DNA from: Actinoplanes sp. DH11
GTDB lineage: Bacteria > Actinomycetota > Actinomycetes > Mycobacteriales > Micromonosporaceae
Direction of reading: 5' to 3'
Length of the DNA stretch: 64,000 bases
Assembly: GCF_020873875.1 (NCBI RefSeq)
Contig: NZ_JAHWGU010000020.1
Coordinates: 1 to 64,000 of the forward strand
Shown one piece after another: positions 55,964 through 64,000 of this stretch. Numbering within the stretch: the stretch's first letter is position 1; each line of letters opens with the position of its first letter. Position numbers and translations under genes: made by a program. The notes beneath the pieces are model-generated. The model ran no database searches. It was given only the letters and a program-made list of their open reading frames with translations, and had not been told where the DNA came from.

Positions 55964-56445
55964 CGAGTGTCAGGAAGCACCGCTCCAGTCGTGGTAAAGC
56001 GACAAACCCGACACCCCTCCGCCGCCGATTCCGGGCGGCCGGGCGGGTGTGGAAGTCGCTGTGAGTGACCGGTGGGCGCTGGTTGCGTCAGGTCGGCCGG
56101 GTTGGTGGGGGCGGGATCGGCCGGCGCGGTGCCGCGCCGGCCTGGGTGGTTGTGGGAGTTGTGGCTGCGTCTGTGGTGGGGCCGGCCCCGTACGAGAAAT
56201 GTTTCCGGGGTGTCGGGAAGATTTCGCCGCGTCCTGGAGATCAGCCTAACGGTTGATAGCGGATGGTTCGAACGGCTAGCGCGCGACTGGACGAACGGCC
56301 TATGACAAAACGCGCTTAACGCGGACATGTGATGGCGGACACATCGTAAGGGTTATTTGCTGATTGATGGACGTCATCTGCCTGCTCCGAAACACAAGTT
56401 CATCACCGCAGGTCAGGTAACGGTTTGAAAACTTCACCCACGGTC

Positions 56446-56472
56446 TTGACACGAAGGGGCGGTTAGTAAGAA
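56446..56472 (+). promoter_or_regulatory. Candidate promoter of the rpiR-transporter operon
   Basis: TTGACA (56446-56451) is a perfect -35; TAAGAA (56467-56472) is the nearest -10-like hexamer, 15 bp away, which is short. The start codon is 43 bp downstream and has GAAAGG. Confidence 0.45.
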
Positions 56473-56479
56473 CTTTTAC
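56466..56479. promoter_or_regulatory. Candidate RpiR/MurR operator
   Basis: GTAAGAACTTTTAC is a 14-bp near-palindrome (one mismatch) over the predicted -10, followed at 56485 by another GTAAA half. Position and symmetry suit autoregulation by the adjacent RpiR-type gene. Confidence 0.45.
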
Positions 56480-56515
56480 CGCGACAGTAAACAGTCCTTC
56501 CTGAAAGGGTGTCCG

Positions 56516-57514
56516 ATGGCTGAGCCGGAGATGGACGGCACCGCGCGGATTGCGGTCGCCGACTCGCTGGTTCGCGACAAGGCCGCCCTGAACGGGAGCC
56601 AGCGGATCGCGACCGCGGTGCCCGCGCGGCCCGAGATGGGCGGTGGCGAGGGGGTGCTGCTGCGGGTGCGCACGCTGCTTCCCGAGTTCACCGGTGCGCT
56701 GCAGCGGGTGGCCGAGCAGGTTCTCGCGGACCCGGCCGCGGCGTCCCGGGCCACCATCGTCGAGCTGGCCGAGCGCAGTGGCACCTCGCCCGCGACGATC
56801 ACCCGGTTCTGCCGGGCGGTGGGCTTCGACGGGTACGCGGACCTGCGGCTCGGCATCGCGGCGGAGACCGGCCGGGCCCGTTCGGCGGGGTGGACCGTGG
56901 ACATCGGCCGCGAGATCCAGCCCAACGACCCCCTGGAACGCGTGCTCGGACAGATCATGGCGGCCGACACGCGGGCCATGCACGACACCGCCGCCCTGCT
57001 CGACCTGGGGGAGGTGGAGCGGGCCGCGATGGCCATCTCCGCGGCGCCCCGGGTGAACATCTTCGGCGCCAGCGGAAGCGCGCTGGTCGGCGAGGAGATG
57101 CAGTTCAGTCTGCACCGCATCGGCATCCCGGTGTGGGCCTGGACCGACGTGCACAACGGTCTGGCCAGCGCCGCGTTGTCCCGGCCCGGCGACGTCGCGC
57201 TCGGTATCTCGCACAGTGGCGAGACCGGCGAGACGATCGAGCTGCTCGCCGAGGCGAACAGCCGGGGCGCCACCACCATCGCGCTCACCAGCTTCCCGCG
57301 TTCCCCGCTGGCCGAGCTCGCCGACATCGTCCTGCTCACCGCCACCCAGGCGACGACCTTCCGGCCGGACGCGCTCAGCGCTCGCCATCCCCAGCTGGTC
57401 GTCCTCGATCTCCTGTACGTCGCCGTCGCGCAACGGACACACGAGCGTTCGCACGCGGCCTTCCAGCGGACCGCGAAAGCGGTGCACGGGCACAAGGCCG
57501 CGAAAGACAGCTGA
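56516..57514 (+). CDS. MurR/RpiR-family transcriptional regulator
   Basis: A 332-residue regulator. Residues about 45-125 are the HTH_6 domain (ATIVELAERSGTSPATITRFCRAVGFDGYADLRL); about 165-310 is a SIS sugar-phosphate-binding domain (VNIFGASGSALVGEEMQFSLHRIG, LGISHSGETGETIELLAEA). It probably senses a phosphorylated amino sugar such as GlcNAc-6-P or MurNAc-6-P and controls the transporter genes that follow at 37 bp. Ligand is inference. Confidence 0.92.
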   Translation: MAEPEMDGTARIAVADSLVRDKAALNGSQRIATAVPARPEMGGGEGVLLRVRTLLPEFTGALQRVAEQVLADPAAASRATIVELAERSGTSPATITRFCRAVGFDGYADLRLGIAAETGRARSAGWTVDIGREIQPNDPLERVLGQIMAADTRAMHDTAALLDLGEVERAAMAISAAPRVNIFGASGSALVGEEMQFSLHRIGIPVWAWTDVHNGLASAALSRPGDVALGISHSGETGETIELLAEANSRGATTIALTSFPRSPLAELADIVLLTATQATTFRPDALSARHPQLVVLDLLYVAVAQRTHERSHAAFQRTAKAVHGHKAAKDS

Positions 57515-57551
57515 ACCCTTTCTCACAAATGAAGTTCCCTCGGGAGGAAAA

Positions 57552-58865
57552 GTGAAGCGCAAGATTGCAGTCGCCGCGGCCCTCGCCGCGACGCTGTTCG
57601 GCGCCGCTGCCTGCGGCGGTTCGTCCGACTCCGACGAAGGCGCCACCTCGGCCAACGCCACGGTGGACGGCAAGGGCAAGACCCTCAAGGTCTGGCTCAT
57701 GGTCGACGCCGAGACGGCGTGGAAGGGTGTCGTCGAGGACGCCACCAAGCGGTTCACCGAGGCCACCGGGGCTCAGGTGAACGTCGAGTACCAGCAGTGG
57801 GCGAACCACCTCACCAAGCTGGACGCGACGCTCGCCGGCACCGACGTGCCGGACGTGGTCGAGCTCGGCAACACCGAGTTCTCGAAGTACGTCTTCAACG
57901 GCGGCTTCGCCGAGCTGAACAAGGGTGACTTCGAGAACTCGGACACCTGGCTGACGGGTCTCGCCGGTGCCTGCGAGCTGGACGGCAAGACGTACTGCGT
58001 GCCGTACTACGCCGGTGCTCGCGTGCTGATCTACCGCACCGACCTCTTCAAGGCGGCCGGCATCGCCGACGCCCCGAAGACCTACGCGGACTTCCTCTCG
58101 GCCGCCGACAAGCTGCAGACGGCGAACGCGAAGGACAAGAAGTTCAGCGCGTTCTACATGCCGGGCCAGTACTGGTACGCCGCGATGTCCTGGGTCAAGT
58201 CGAAGGGTGGCGAGATCGCCACCAAGGACGGCGACAAGTGGGTCGGCCAGCTCTCCTCGCCGGCCTCGCAGCAGGGCCTGCAGGAGTGGGTCGACGTCAC
58301 CAAGAAGTACTCGAAGGCCGACGTCACCAAGAACGAGAACGAGCAGGCCGGCATCTTCGCGCAGGGCTCGGGCGGCATGTTCTACGGCAACGGCTGGGAG
58401 CAGGGTACGGCCGAGGAGGTCCGCAAGGACCCGAACGACCCCACCTCGGAGCTGGTCCCGACCAAGATCAAGGGCAAGCTGGCCGCCGCGCCGATGCCGG
58501 AGATCCCCTCCTTCCTCGGTGGCTCGAACCTGGGTGTGACCCAGAAGAGCGCCAACAAGGAGCTCGCCGCTCAGTGGATCAAGGCCTTCACCGACAGCAA
58601 GTCGATGGAGGGTCTGATCAAAGCCAACGCGCTGCCGAACTCGACCGCGCTGCTGGACAAGGCCGCCGAGAACCCGGCGATCAAGAACCCCGCGCTCGCC
58701 GCGAAGTCGAGCTGGTTCCCGCCGAACGCGGAGAAGTGGGCCGACGTGGAGAAGGCCAGCATCCTGCAGACCATGCTGACCGACATCCTGACCGGTAAGA
58801 AGACGGTCGCCGACGGCGCCAAGTGGGCCGACGAGCAGATCAACGCCACGCTCAACGAGGCCTGA
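57552..58865 (+). CDS. Sugar ABC transporter substrate-binding lipoprotein, DasA-like
   Basis: A 437-residue family 1 solute-binding protein. The signal peptide ends at lipobox FGAAAC, followed by GGSSDSDEG. The mature part follows recalled DasA sequence closely in order and spacing (TLKVWLMVDA, VPDVVELGNTEF, YCVPYYAGARVLIYR, FSAFYMPGQYWYAAMSWV, GNGWEQGTAEE), suggesting chitobiose or GlcNAc oligomers as ligand. GTG with GGGAGG five bases upstream. A strong hairpin follows, before the permease genes. Confidence 0.88.
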   Translation: MKRKIAVAAALAATLFGAAACGGSSDSDEGATSANATVDGKGKTLKVWLMVDAETAWKGVVEDATKRFTEATGAQVNVEYQQWANHLTKLDATLAGTDVPDVVELGNTEFSKYVFNGGFAELNKGDFENSDTWLTGLAGACELDGKTYCVPYYAGARVLIYRTDLFKAAGIADAPKTYADFLSAADKLQTANAKDKKFSAFYMPGQYWYAAMSWVKSKGGEIATKDGDKWVGQLSSPASQQGLQEWVDVTKKYSKADVTKNENEQAGIFAQGSGGMFYGNGWEQGTAEEVRKDPNDPTSELVPTKIKGKLAAAPMPEIPSFLGGSNLGVTQKSANKELAAQWIKAFTDSKSMEGLIKANALPNSTALLDKAAENPAIKNPALAAKSSWFPPNAEKWADVEKASILQTMLTDILTGKKTVADGAKWADEQINATLNEA

Positions 58866-58874
58866 TTCGCTGTT

Positions 58875-58904
58875 CCGCCCGCGCCTTGCGAGAGGCGCGG
58901 GCGG
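58875..58904 (+). promoter_or_regulatory. Intercistronic hairpin after the binding-protein gene
   Basis: CCGCCCGCGCCT-TGCGAG-AGGCGCGGGCGG, perfect 12-bp stem without U-tract, between the binding-protein stop and the permease start. Such hairpins protect the upstream mRNA or attenuate, giving an excess of binding protein over permease. Confidence 0.7.
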
Positions 58905-58924
58905 CACGCCTGGAGGGATCACTG

Positions 58925-59902
58925 ATGTACGCCGTCGACACCCCGCCTCAGAAAACGGCGGAGCCGGCCCGGCCGGAGCCGCGAAGGGTGAACCGGGTCC
59001 GCCGCCGCAGCCAGCGTGATGCCCGTACCGCCTGGCTGCTCTCCCTGCCCACGCTGCTGATCCTGGCCGCGCTGCTGGCCTACCCGCTCTACCGCATGAT
59101 CGTCTTGTCGTTCCAGAACATGCGGCTCCGCGAACTGATCACCGGGCTCACCCCGCCGTGGGTCGGCCTCGACCAGTACACGAAGGCGCTGACCGACGGC
59201 GTCTTCTGGGGCGTCGTGGCCCGTACCGCGGCGTTCACGGTCGTCTCGGTGACCATCTCGGTCCTGCTCGGCCTCGGCATCGCGCTGCTGATGCGCCGGG
59301 TGCACAGCAAGGTCCGGCTGTTCATGATGATCGCGATGATGTTCGTCTGGGCGCTGCCGGCGCTCGTCGCGGCGCAGGCGTTCCGCTGGCTGACGGACTC
59401 CGACTTCGGCGTCCTGAACTACCTGATCGACAAGATCCCGGGCGTGGACTTCGCGAACCACAGCTGGTTCGTCAACCCTTGGGAGGGCTGGGCGGTGATC
59501 ACCACGCTGGTGGTCTGGGCCGGCATCCCGTTCCTCGCGATCTCGCTGAGCGCCGGTCTCACCCAGGTGCCGAAGGAACTGCTCGAGGCGGCCACGGTGG
59601 ACGGTGCCTCGGCGTGGCAGTCGCTGCGCAACATCACGCTGCCGATCCTGAAGCCGCTGCTGACCATCGTCACCACGCTGTCGGTGATCTGGAACTTCGG
59701 TCTCTTCACCCAGAACTGGGCGTTGCGTGACGGCCACCCGGAGCCGGTCTACCAGACCCTGGCGACGTTCTCCTACACGCAGGCGTTCGGCCAGTCCCGG
59801 TACAGCTACGGCTCGGCGATCTCGGTGATCACCGTGCTGCTGATGCTCGGCGTGATGGCGTTCTACATCCGCCAGATGTTCAAGATCGGAGAGGTGGACT
59901 GA
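58925..59902 (+). CDS. Sugar ABC transporter permease, MalF type (DasB-like)
   Basis: A 325-residue inner-membrane permease with six helices after a basic cytoplasmic N-terminus. The EAA loop is ELLEAATVDGASAWQSLRNI followed by TLPILKP. ATG at 58925 follows GGAGGG by eight bases. Pairs with the MalG-type permease that overlaps it by one base. No ATPase gene is in the window, as expected if a shared MsiK-type ATPase is used. Confidence 0.92.
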   Translation: MYAVDTPPQKTAEPARPEPRRVNRVRRRSQRDARTAWLLSLPTLLILAALLAYPLYRMIVLSFQNMRLRELITGLTPPWVGLDQYTKALTDGVFWGVVARTAAFTVVSVTISVLLGLGIALLMRRVHSKVRLFMMIAMMFVWALPALVAAQAFRWLTDSDFGVLNYLIDKIPGVDFANHSWFVNPWEGWAVITTLVVWAGIPFLAISLSAGLTQVPKELLEAATVDGASAWQSLRNITLPILKPLLTIVTTLSVIWNFGLFTQNWALRDGHPEPVYQTLATFSYTQAFGQSRYSYGSAISVITVLLMLGVMAFYIRQMFKIGEVD

Positions 59903-60759
59903 TGGCTCGCCACGACGAAGGCGTCATCACCGTCGGACGCAGCCGGGCCGGCACGGTCGCGGCGAACACCGCGGGCATCATCTTCGGCCTGTTCATGCTC
60001 TTCCCGGTCTACTGGGTGCTGAACACCGCCTTCAAGCCGGAGGCGGAGGTCAAGAGCTTCAGCCCGACCTTCCTGCCGCAGAGCCCGACGCTCGACAACT
60101 TCCGGTCGGCCCTGGGTGAGGAGCTCTTCATCCCGGCCATGATCAACGGCTTGATCATCACTGCCATGGCGGTCGCCGCCGCGCTCGTCGTCGGCTTCCT
60201 GGCCGCGCTGGCGATCGCCCGGTTCCAGTTCTACGGGCGGAAGGCGATCATCCTGATCGTCCTGGCCGTGCAGCTGGTGCCGTTCCTGGCGCTGCTCATC
60301 CCGCTGTTCCTGATGCTCCAGCGGGCCCAGCTCACCGACAGCCTGCCCGGTGTCGCCCTCGTCTATCTGGTGCTGCTCCTGCCCTACACGGTGTGGACGC
60401 TGCGCGGCTTCATCTCCGGCATCCCGCGGGAGCTGGACGAGGCCGCGATGATCGACGGGTGCACCCGGGCGCAGGTGTTCTGGAAGATCATCCTGCCACT
60501 CACCGGTCCCGGGCTGGTGGCGACCTCGGTCTACGGTTTCATCCAGGCGTGGAACGAGTTCATCATCATCAACACGTTGAACAGTCCCGAGAATCAGAAC
60601 CTGATGGCCTGGTTGCTGTACAACCAGACCGAACGCGGTACCGCCTGGGGCCCCCTCATGGCCGGTGCGATCATCACATCGATCCCCGTGGTGATCTTCT
60701 TCCTGCTCATCCAGCGCAACATCGCCACCGGTCTCACCGCCGGCGCGGTCAAGGGTTGA
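59902..60759 (+). CDS. Sugar ABC transporter permease, MalG type (DasC-like)
   Basis: A 285-residue permease with six helices and EAA loop ELDEAAMIDGCTRAQVFWKI followed by ILPLTGPG. The start overlaps the stop of the preceding permease gene by one base (TGATG). Ends the first of two transporter sets; the second starts 21 bp later. Confidence 0.92.
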   Translation: MARHDEGVITVGRSRAGTVAANTAGIIFGLFMLFPVYWVLNTAFKPEAEVKSFSPTFLPQSPTLDNFRSALGEELFIPAMINGLIITAMAVAAALVVGFLAALAIARFQFYGRKAIILIVLAVQLVPFLALLIPLFLMLQRAQLTDSLPGVALVYLVLLLPYTVWTLRGFISGIPRELDEAAMIDGCTRAQVFWKIILPLTGPGLVATSVYGFIQAWNEFIIINTLNSPENQNLMAWLLYNQTERGTAWGPLMAGAIITSIPVVIFFLLIQRNIATGLTAGAVKG

Positions 60760-60780
60760 TTTTTCGTGAAAGGGACAAAG

Positions 60781-62217
60781 ATGTCTGAGATAACGGCCAC
60801 CGAGCTGGATCGCCGTACCCTGTTGCGGCGCGCCGCCGCGGTCGGCCTGGCCGCCACCCCGGCGGTCGGCATGCTGAGCGGTTGCGTCGGTGGTGGCGCC
60901 GAGGAAGAGGCGCCGAAGCAGGCCGAGGGTGAGAAGTCGGCGGACAACCCGCTCGGCGTCGACCCCAAGACCGGCATCGAGATCGTGATCTTCGACGGCG
61001 GTCTCGGCACCAAGTACGCGACCGACGTGGACACCCCGCTCTACAACAAGAAGTGGCCGGACTCCAAGGTGACGTACTCCGCCACCCAGGAGGTCTCCAC
61101 GGTCGTCCAGCCCCGGATCAACGCCGGCGACCCGCCGGACATGATCAACAACTCGGGCTCGAAGCTGATGGACTTCGGTGCGGTCGTCAACGCCGGCCAG
61201 GCGCAGGACCTCACCGAGCTGTTCGCCGCGCCGTCGCTGGACGTGGCCGGCAAGACGGTCGCCGAGACGCTGGTGCCGGGCGCGATCGAGCAGGGCACCT
61301 ACAACGGCAAGCCGTACGCGGTGAACTACGCGTACACCGTCTTCGGTCTCTGGTACAACAAGGCGCTGTTCGCCAAGAACAACTGGACCGTGCCGGCGAC
61401 CTGGTCCGAGTTCACCGCGCTGCTCGACAAGATCAAGGCGGCCGGCATCACGCCGTACGGCTACGCCGGTGCCAACGCGTCGTACTACCAGGTGCGGGCG
61501 ATCCTGACCAGCGCCGGCAAGATCGGTGGCGAGCAGGTCCTCAAGGACATCGACAACCTGAAGCCGGGCGCGTGGACCAACGACGCGATCGTCAAGGCGG
61601 CGGCGGCGTGGGCCGAGGTCGGCAAGACGTACCTGGACAAGAGCTTCCTGGGCCTCAAGCACACCGAGATCCAGCTCCGCCAGAACCAGGACAAGCTGGC
61701 CTTCTACCCGTGCGGTTCCTGGCTGGAGAACGAGCAGGCCAAGGACACCCCGCCGGGCTTCGAGTACGCGGTCGCCCCGTACCCGAGCGTGACCGCCGCC
61801 GACACCCTCCCGGCGACCGCCCTCAACGCCGCGGCCGGCGAGATCTACTTCGTCGCCGCCAAGGGCAAGAACCCGCGCGGCGGCATGGAGTACCTGCGGA
61901 CGATGCTCTCCAAGGAGGCGGCGCTGGGCTTCACCAAGCTCACGAAGTCGCTGACGGTGGTGGCGGGCGCGGCCGACGGTGTCACCATCTCGCCCGGCCT
62001 GACCAGCGCCAACGAGGCGGTCGGCAAGGCCGGCAAGGACATCTTCATGGGCTACCTCTTCGACACCTGGTACAAGAAGCTCGATGATGAGTCCCGCGCG
62101 GCCACGAACGACCTGATGTTCAAGGACTACGACGCCAAGAAGTTCGCGGACCGGATGGAGGCCGCCGCACAGGTGGTCGCCGCCGACTCCTCGGTCACCA
62201 AGTTCACCCGCAGCTGA
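60781..62217 (+). CDS. ngcE: GlcNAc/diacetylchitobiose ABC transporter substrate-binding protein, NgcE-like
   Basis: A 478-residue binding lipoprotein with a twin-arginine-type signal (DRRTLLRRAAAVGLAATPAV, lipobox LSGC). The mature sequence (IEIVIFDGGLGTKYATDVDTPLYNKKW in part, TWSEFTALLDKIKAAGITPYGYAG, FYPCGSWLENEQ) fits the NgcE family as I recall it, which binds GlcNAc and chitobiose. ATG at 60781 is chosen because AAAGGG lies six bases upstream; GTG at 60766 is too far. Followed by ngcF- and ngcG-like permeases. Confidence 0.88.
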   Translation: MSEITATELDRRTLLRRAAAVGLAATPAVGMLSGCVGGGAEEEAPKQAEGEKSADNPLGVDPKTGIEIVIFDGGLGTKYATDVDTPLYNKKWPDSKVTYSATQEVSTVVQPRINAGDPPDMINNSGSKLMDFGAVVNAGQAQDLTELFAAPSLDVAGKTVAETLVPGAIEQGTYNGKPYAVNYAYTVFGLWYNKALFAKNNWTVPATWSEFTALLDKIKAAGITPYGYAGANASYYQVRAILTSAGKIGGEQVLKDIDNLKPGAWTNDAIVKAAAAWAEVGKTYLDKSFLGLKHTEIQLRQNQDKLAFYPCGSWLENEQAKDTPPGFEYAVAPYPSVTAADTLPATALNAAAGEIYFVAAKGKNPRGGMEYLRTMLSKEAALGFTKLTKSLTVVAGAADGVTISPGLTSANEAVGKAGKDIFMGYLFDTWYKKLDDESRAATNDLMFKDYDAKKFADRMEAAAQVVAADSSVTKFTRS

Positions 62218-62242
62218 GTTCGGACAGGTAGGTAGGCGCGCC

Positions 62243-63142
62243 ATGCGGCACGGCAGGACACCCTTCATCATCGGCTTTCTTGCCGTGCCGGTGGCGCTCT
62301 ACGCCACCTTCGTCGTCGCGGCGTACATCCAGACGTTCCAGTTGGCGTTCACCAACTGGTCCGGCCTGGGGACGATCAAGTACGTCGGCTTCGACAACTT
62401 CGAGCGGCTCTGGAACGACGACCTGTTCTGGCGCTCCGTCGGGCACAACCTCTACCTGCTGATCCTGCTGCCGATCATCACGATCGCGATCGCCCTGGTG
62501 TTCGCGTTCCTGCTCAACGCGGGCGGCGGTTCGCACGGCGGCAAGACCCGTGGCATCTTCGGCTCCAAGTTCTACCGGGTGATCTTCTTCTTCCCGCAGC
62601 TGATGGCGCTCGCCATCGTCGCGGTGATCTTCGGCCGGGTGTTCTCGACGGACGAGAGCGGCATGCTCAACGGCCTCTTCCCGGAGTCGTGGAGCCCGTG
62701 GCTGTTCCTGGCCGACGAGCGCTGGGCGCTGACCTGCATCCTGGCCGTGATGGTCTGGCAGGCGGTCGGCTTCTACGTGGTCCTCTTCTCGGCCGGCATG
62801 GGCTCGATCGAGCAGGAGGTGTACGAGGCGGCGGCGCTGGACGGCGCCAACCGGATCACGCTCTTCTTCAAGATCACGATCCCGCTGCTCTGGAACACCC
62901 TCCAGGTCGCCTGGGTCTATCTCGGCATCGCCGCGTTCGACGCCTTCGCCCTGGTCAACATCATGTCGGTGGACCGCGGCGGGCCGGACGGCGCGACGTC
63001 GGTGCTGGCGATGATGATCTACCGCAACGCCTTCGAGTACTCGCAGGCCGGTTACGCCTCCGCCCTCGGCGTGGCGCTCTTCTTCCTGACCCTGACCTTC
63101 GCCGCGCTGACCCTGCGGGTCACCCGGCGGGAAGCGCACTGA
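62243..63142 (+). CDS. ngcF: ABC transporter permease, NgcF-like
   Basis: A 299-residue MalF-type permease with six helices; EAA loop EVYEAAALDGANRITLFFKI followed by TIPLLWNT. 25 bp after ngcE, with AGGTAGG upstream. Works with NgcE and NgcG in uptake of GlcNAc or chitobiose. Confidence 0.9.
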   Translation: MRHGRTPFIIGFLAVPVALYATFVVAAYIQTFQLAFTNWSGLGTIKYVGFDNFERLWNDDLFWRSVGHNLYLLILLPIITIAIALVFAFLLNAGGGSHGGKTRGIFGSKFYRVIFFFPQLMALAIVAVIFGRVFSTDESGMLNGLFPESWSPWLFLADERWALTCILAVMVWQAVGFYVVLFSAGMGSIEQEVYEAAALDGANRITLFFKITIPLLWNTLQVAWVYLGIAAFDAFALVNIMSVDRGGPDGATSVLAMMIYRNAFEYSQAGYASALGVALFFLTLTFAALTLRVTRREAH

Positions 63143-63151
63143 GGCGTATCG

Positions 63152-64000
63152 ATGACGACTACTGACGTGACCGCGGCACCCGCTGTTCCCCGCCCCCTAG
63201 CGCGCCAGAAACGGGAGAAGCGCGAGTTCGGCGCCCTCAACGGCCTCGCCCACCTCGCCCTGCTGGGCTGGGCGATCGCCACGGCCGGCCCGTTGATCTG
63301 GGTCATCCTGGCCTCGTTCAAGAGCAACACCGAGATCTTCCTGGGCAAGCCGTTCGCGCTGCCGTCGTCGTTCTCCTTCGCGACGTACGCGGACGCCTGG
63401 ACCGAGGCGAACATCGGCCAGTACTTCCTGAACAGTGTCTTCGTGGTGGCGATCGGCACGGCCGGGACGATGCTGTTCGGCTCGATGGCCGCCTACGTGC
63501 TGGCCCGGTACGAGTTCCGCGGCAACCGGTTCCTCTACTACCTGTTCGTCTCCGGCCTGGCGTTCCCCACGTTCATGGCGATCACCCCGCTCTTCTTCAT
63601 CCTGAAGAACCTCGGTCTGATCAACACGTTCACCGGCCTGATCCTGGTGTACATCGCCTACTCGCTGCCGTTCACCGTCTTCTTCCTGGCCGCGTTCTTC
63701 AAGTCGCTGCCGCACGAGATCGACGAGGCGGCCACCGTGGACGGCGCGTCGCACACCCGGAAGTTCTTCCAGATCATGATGCCGATGGCGAAGTCCGGCC
63801 TGATCAGCATCACCATCTTCAACATCGTCGGCCAGTGGAACCAGTACCTGCTGCCCGTCGCGATCATGCAGGGCGCCGGCGCGGACTCTAAGTGGGTGCT
63901 CACCCAGGGCATCGCGAACATCAGCGTGCAGGCCGGCTACCACGCCGAGTGGTCGACGCTCTTCGCGGCGCTCACCCTCACCATCCTGCCGATGATCGTC
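63152..64000 (+). CDS. ngcG: ABC transporter permease, NgcG-like (cut by the window end)
   Basis: The first 283 codons of a MalG-type permease: a basic Pro-rich N-terminus, helices from about residue 35, and EAA loop EIDEAATVDGASHTRKFFQI followed by MMPMAKSG. The reading frame is open to the last base, so the C-terminus is missing. 9 bp after ngcF. Confidence 0.9.
   Translation, partial: MTTTDVTAAPAVPRPLARQKREKREFGALNGLAHLALLGWAIATAGPLIWVILASFKSNTEIFLGKPFALPSSFSFATYADAWTEANIGQYFLNSVFVVAIGTAGTMLFGSMAAYVLARYEFRGNRFLYYLFVSGLAFPTFMAITPLFFILKNLGLINTFTGLILVYIAYSLPFTVFFLAAFFKSLPHEIDEAATVDGASHTRKFFQIMMPMAKSGLISITIFNIVGQWNQYLLPVAIMQGAGADSKWVLTQGIANISVQAGYHAEWSTLFAALTLTILPMIV

Larger units (their letters stand above)
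55964..56515. other. Upstream region of the RpiR-transporter operon
   Basis: About 550 bp. The last 250 bp are clearly less GC-rich than the surroundings, as expected for a promoter region, with several near-palindromic pieces and the elements at 56446-56479. No supported gene. Confidence 0.5.

Noticed and set aside
56262..56290. tRNA-like GGTTCGAA stretch
   Set aside because: No acceptor or anticodon stems can be built around it; no tRNA gene was found anywhere in the window.
59863..62271. 802-codon minus-strand frame across the transporter genes
   Set aside because: Antisense shadow of high-GC codon bias; dac/ngc-type genes on the plus strand have clear families and ribosome sites. The same holds for long antisense or out-of-frame readings at 5895-8729, 5494-7101 and 40832-43645.

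Overview
The window is about 73% GC chromosomal DNA from an actinobacterium, most like the Micromonosporaceae (Actinoplanes-type) in gene content: fabG-fabI-hemH synteny, leaderless starts, a YdbS/YdbT-type PH-domain pair, das/ngc-like sugar transporters and a large Mrp antiporter. This placement is inferred from gene content; no search was run. I saw no rRNA, tRNA, CRISPR array, prophage or IS transposase gene.

Layout. 0-4 kb: TPR protein and, convergent, aconitase. 4-9.9 kb: SnoaL-like protein, a large intracellular pullulanase, a lipoprotein, aminopeptidase P. 10-12 kb: Cu/Zn-SOD lipoprotein among palindromic and tandem repeats, then a FlK-like thioesterase. 12-19.3 kb: PfkB kinase, PH-domain pair, zinc-ribbon protein, and a MoxR-DUF58-VWA operon. 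19.3-21.6 kb: small peptide genes and a DesK/NarL two-component system. 21.6-26.1 kb: fabG-fabI-hemH-HAD, the order of mycobacterial mabA-inhA-hemZ, then two overlapping Nudix genes. 26-31 kb: two membrane-anchored proteins of unknown role, a zinc-ribbon Nudix hydrolase, DUF3097 and a MocR regulator divergent from a DMT exporter. 32-37 kb: serine hydrolase, NfeD/SPFH pair, membrane protein, DHFR-like reductase. 37-41 kb: STAS antagonist, small membrane protein and an OmpR/kinase/GerMN-lipoprotein trio. 40.8-46.8 kb: complete mnhA(B)CDEFG Na+/H+ antiporter operon. 46.8-49.5 kb: TrmH/SpoU methyltransferase and a flavohaemoprotein-like protein lacking the haem histidine. 49.6-53.9 kb: cupin, beta-lactamase-fold protein, and a divergent murL/murD2 pair, the alternative route that adds L-Glu and then epimerises it during muropeptide synthesis. 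53.9-56.4 kb: 2.5 kb without a convincing gene, holding a 12-unit hairpin array and other minisatellites. 56.5 kb to the end: RpiR/MurR regulator followed by DasABC-like and NgcEFG-like transporters for GlcNAc or chitobiose; the last gene runs off the window.

The strongest unexplained signals are in the non-coding DNA: (i) a discrete 163-bp element ending in a 75-bp palindrome, with two full-length copies, one partial inverted copy and possibly a fragment; (ii) tandem duplications that span the stop codons of six different genes; (iii) a 12 x 61-bp array whose units each can fold into a hairpin; (iv) a hairpin that hides a perfect Shine-Dalgarno and its GTG start in front of a 17-codon ORF. 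Many genes have an xAnnnT -10 element 6-7 nt before the start codon, which suggests leaderless transcription.
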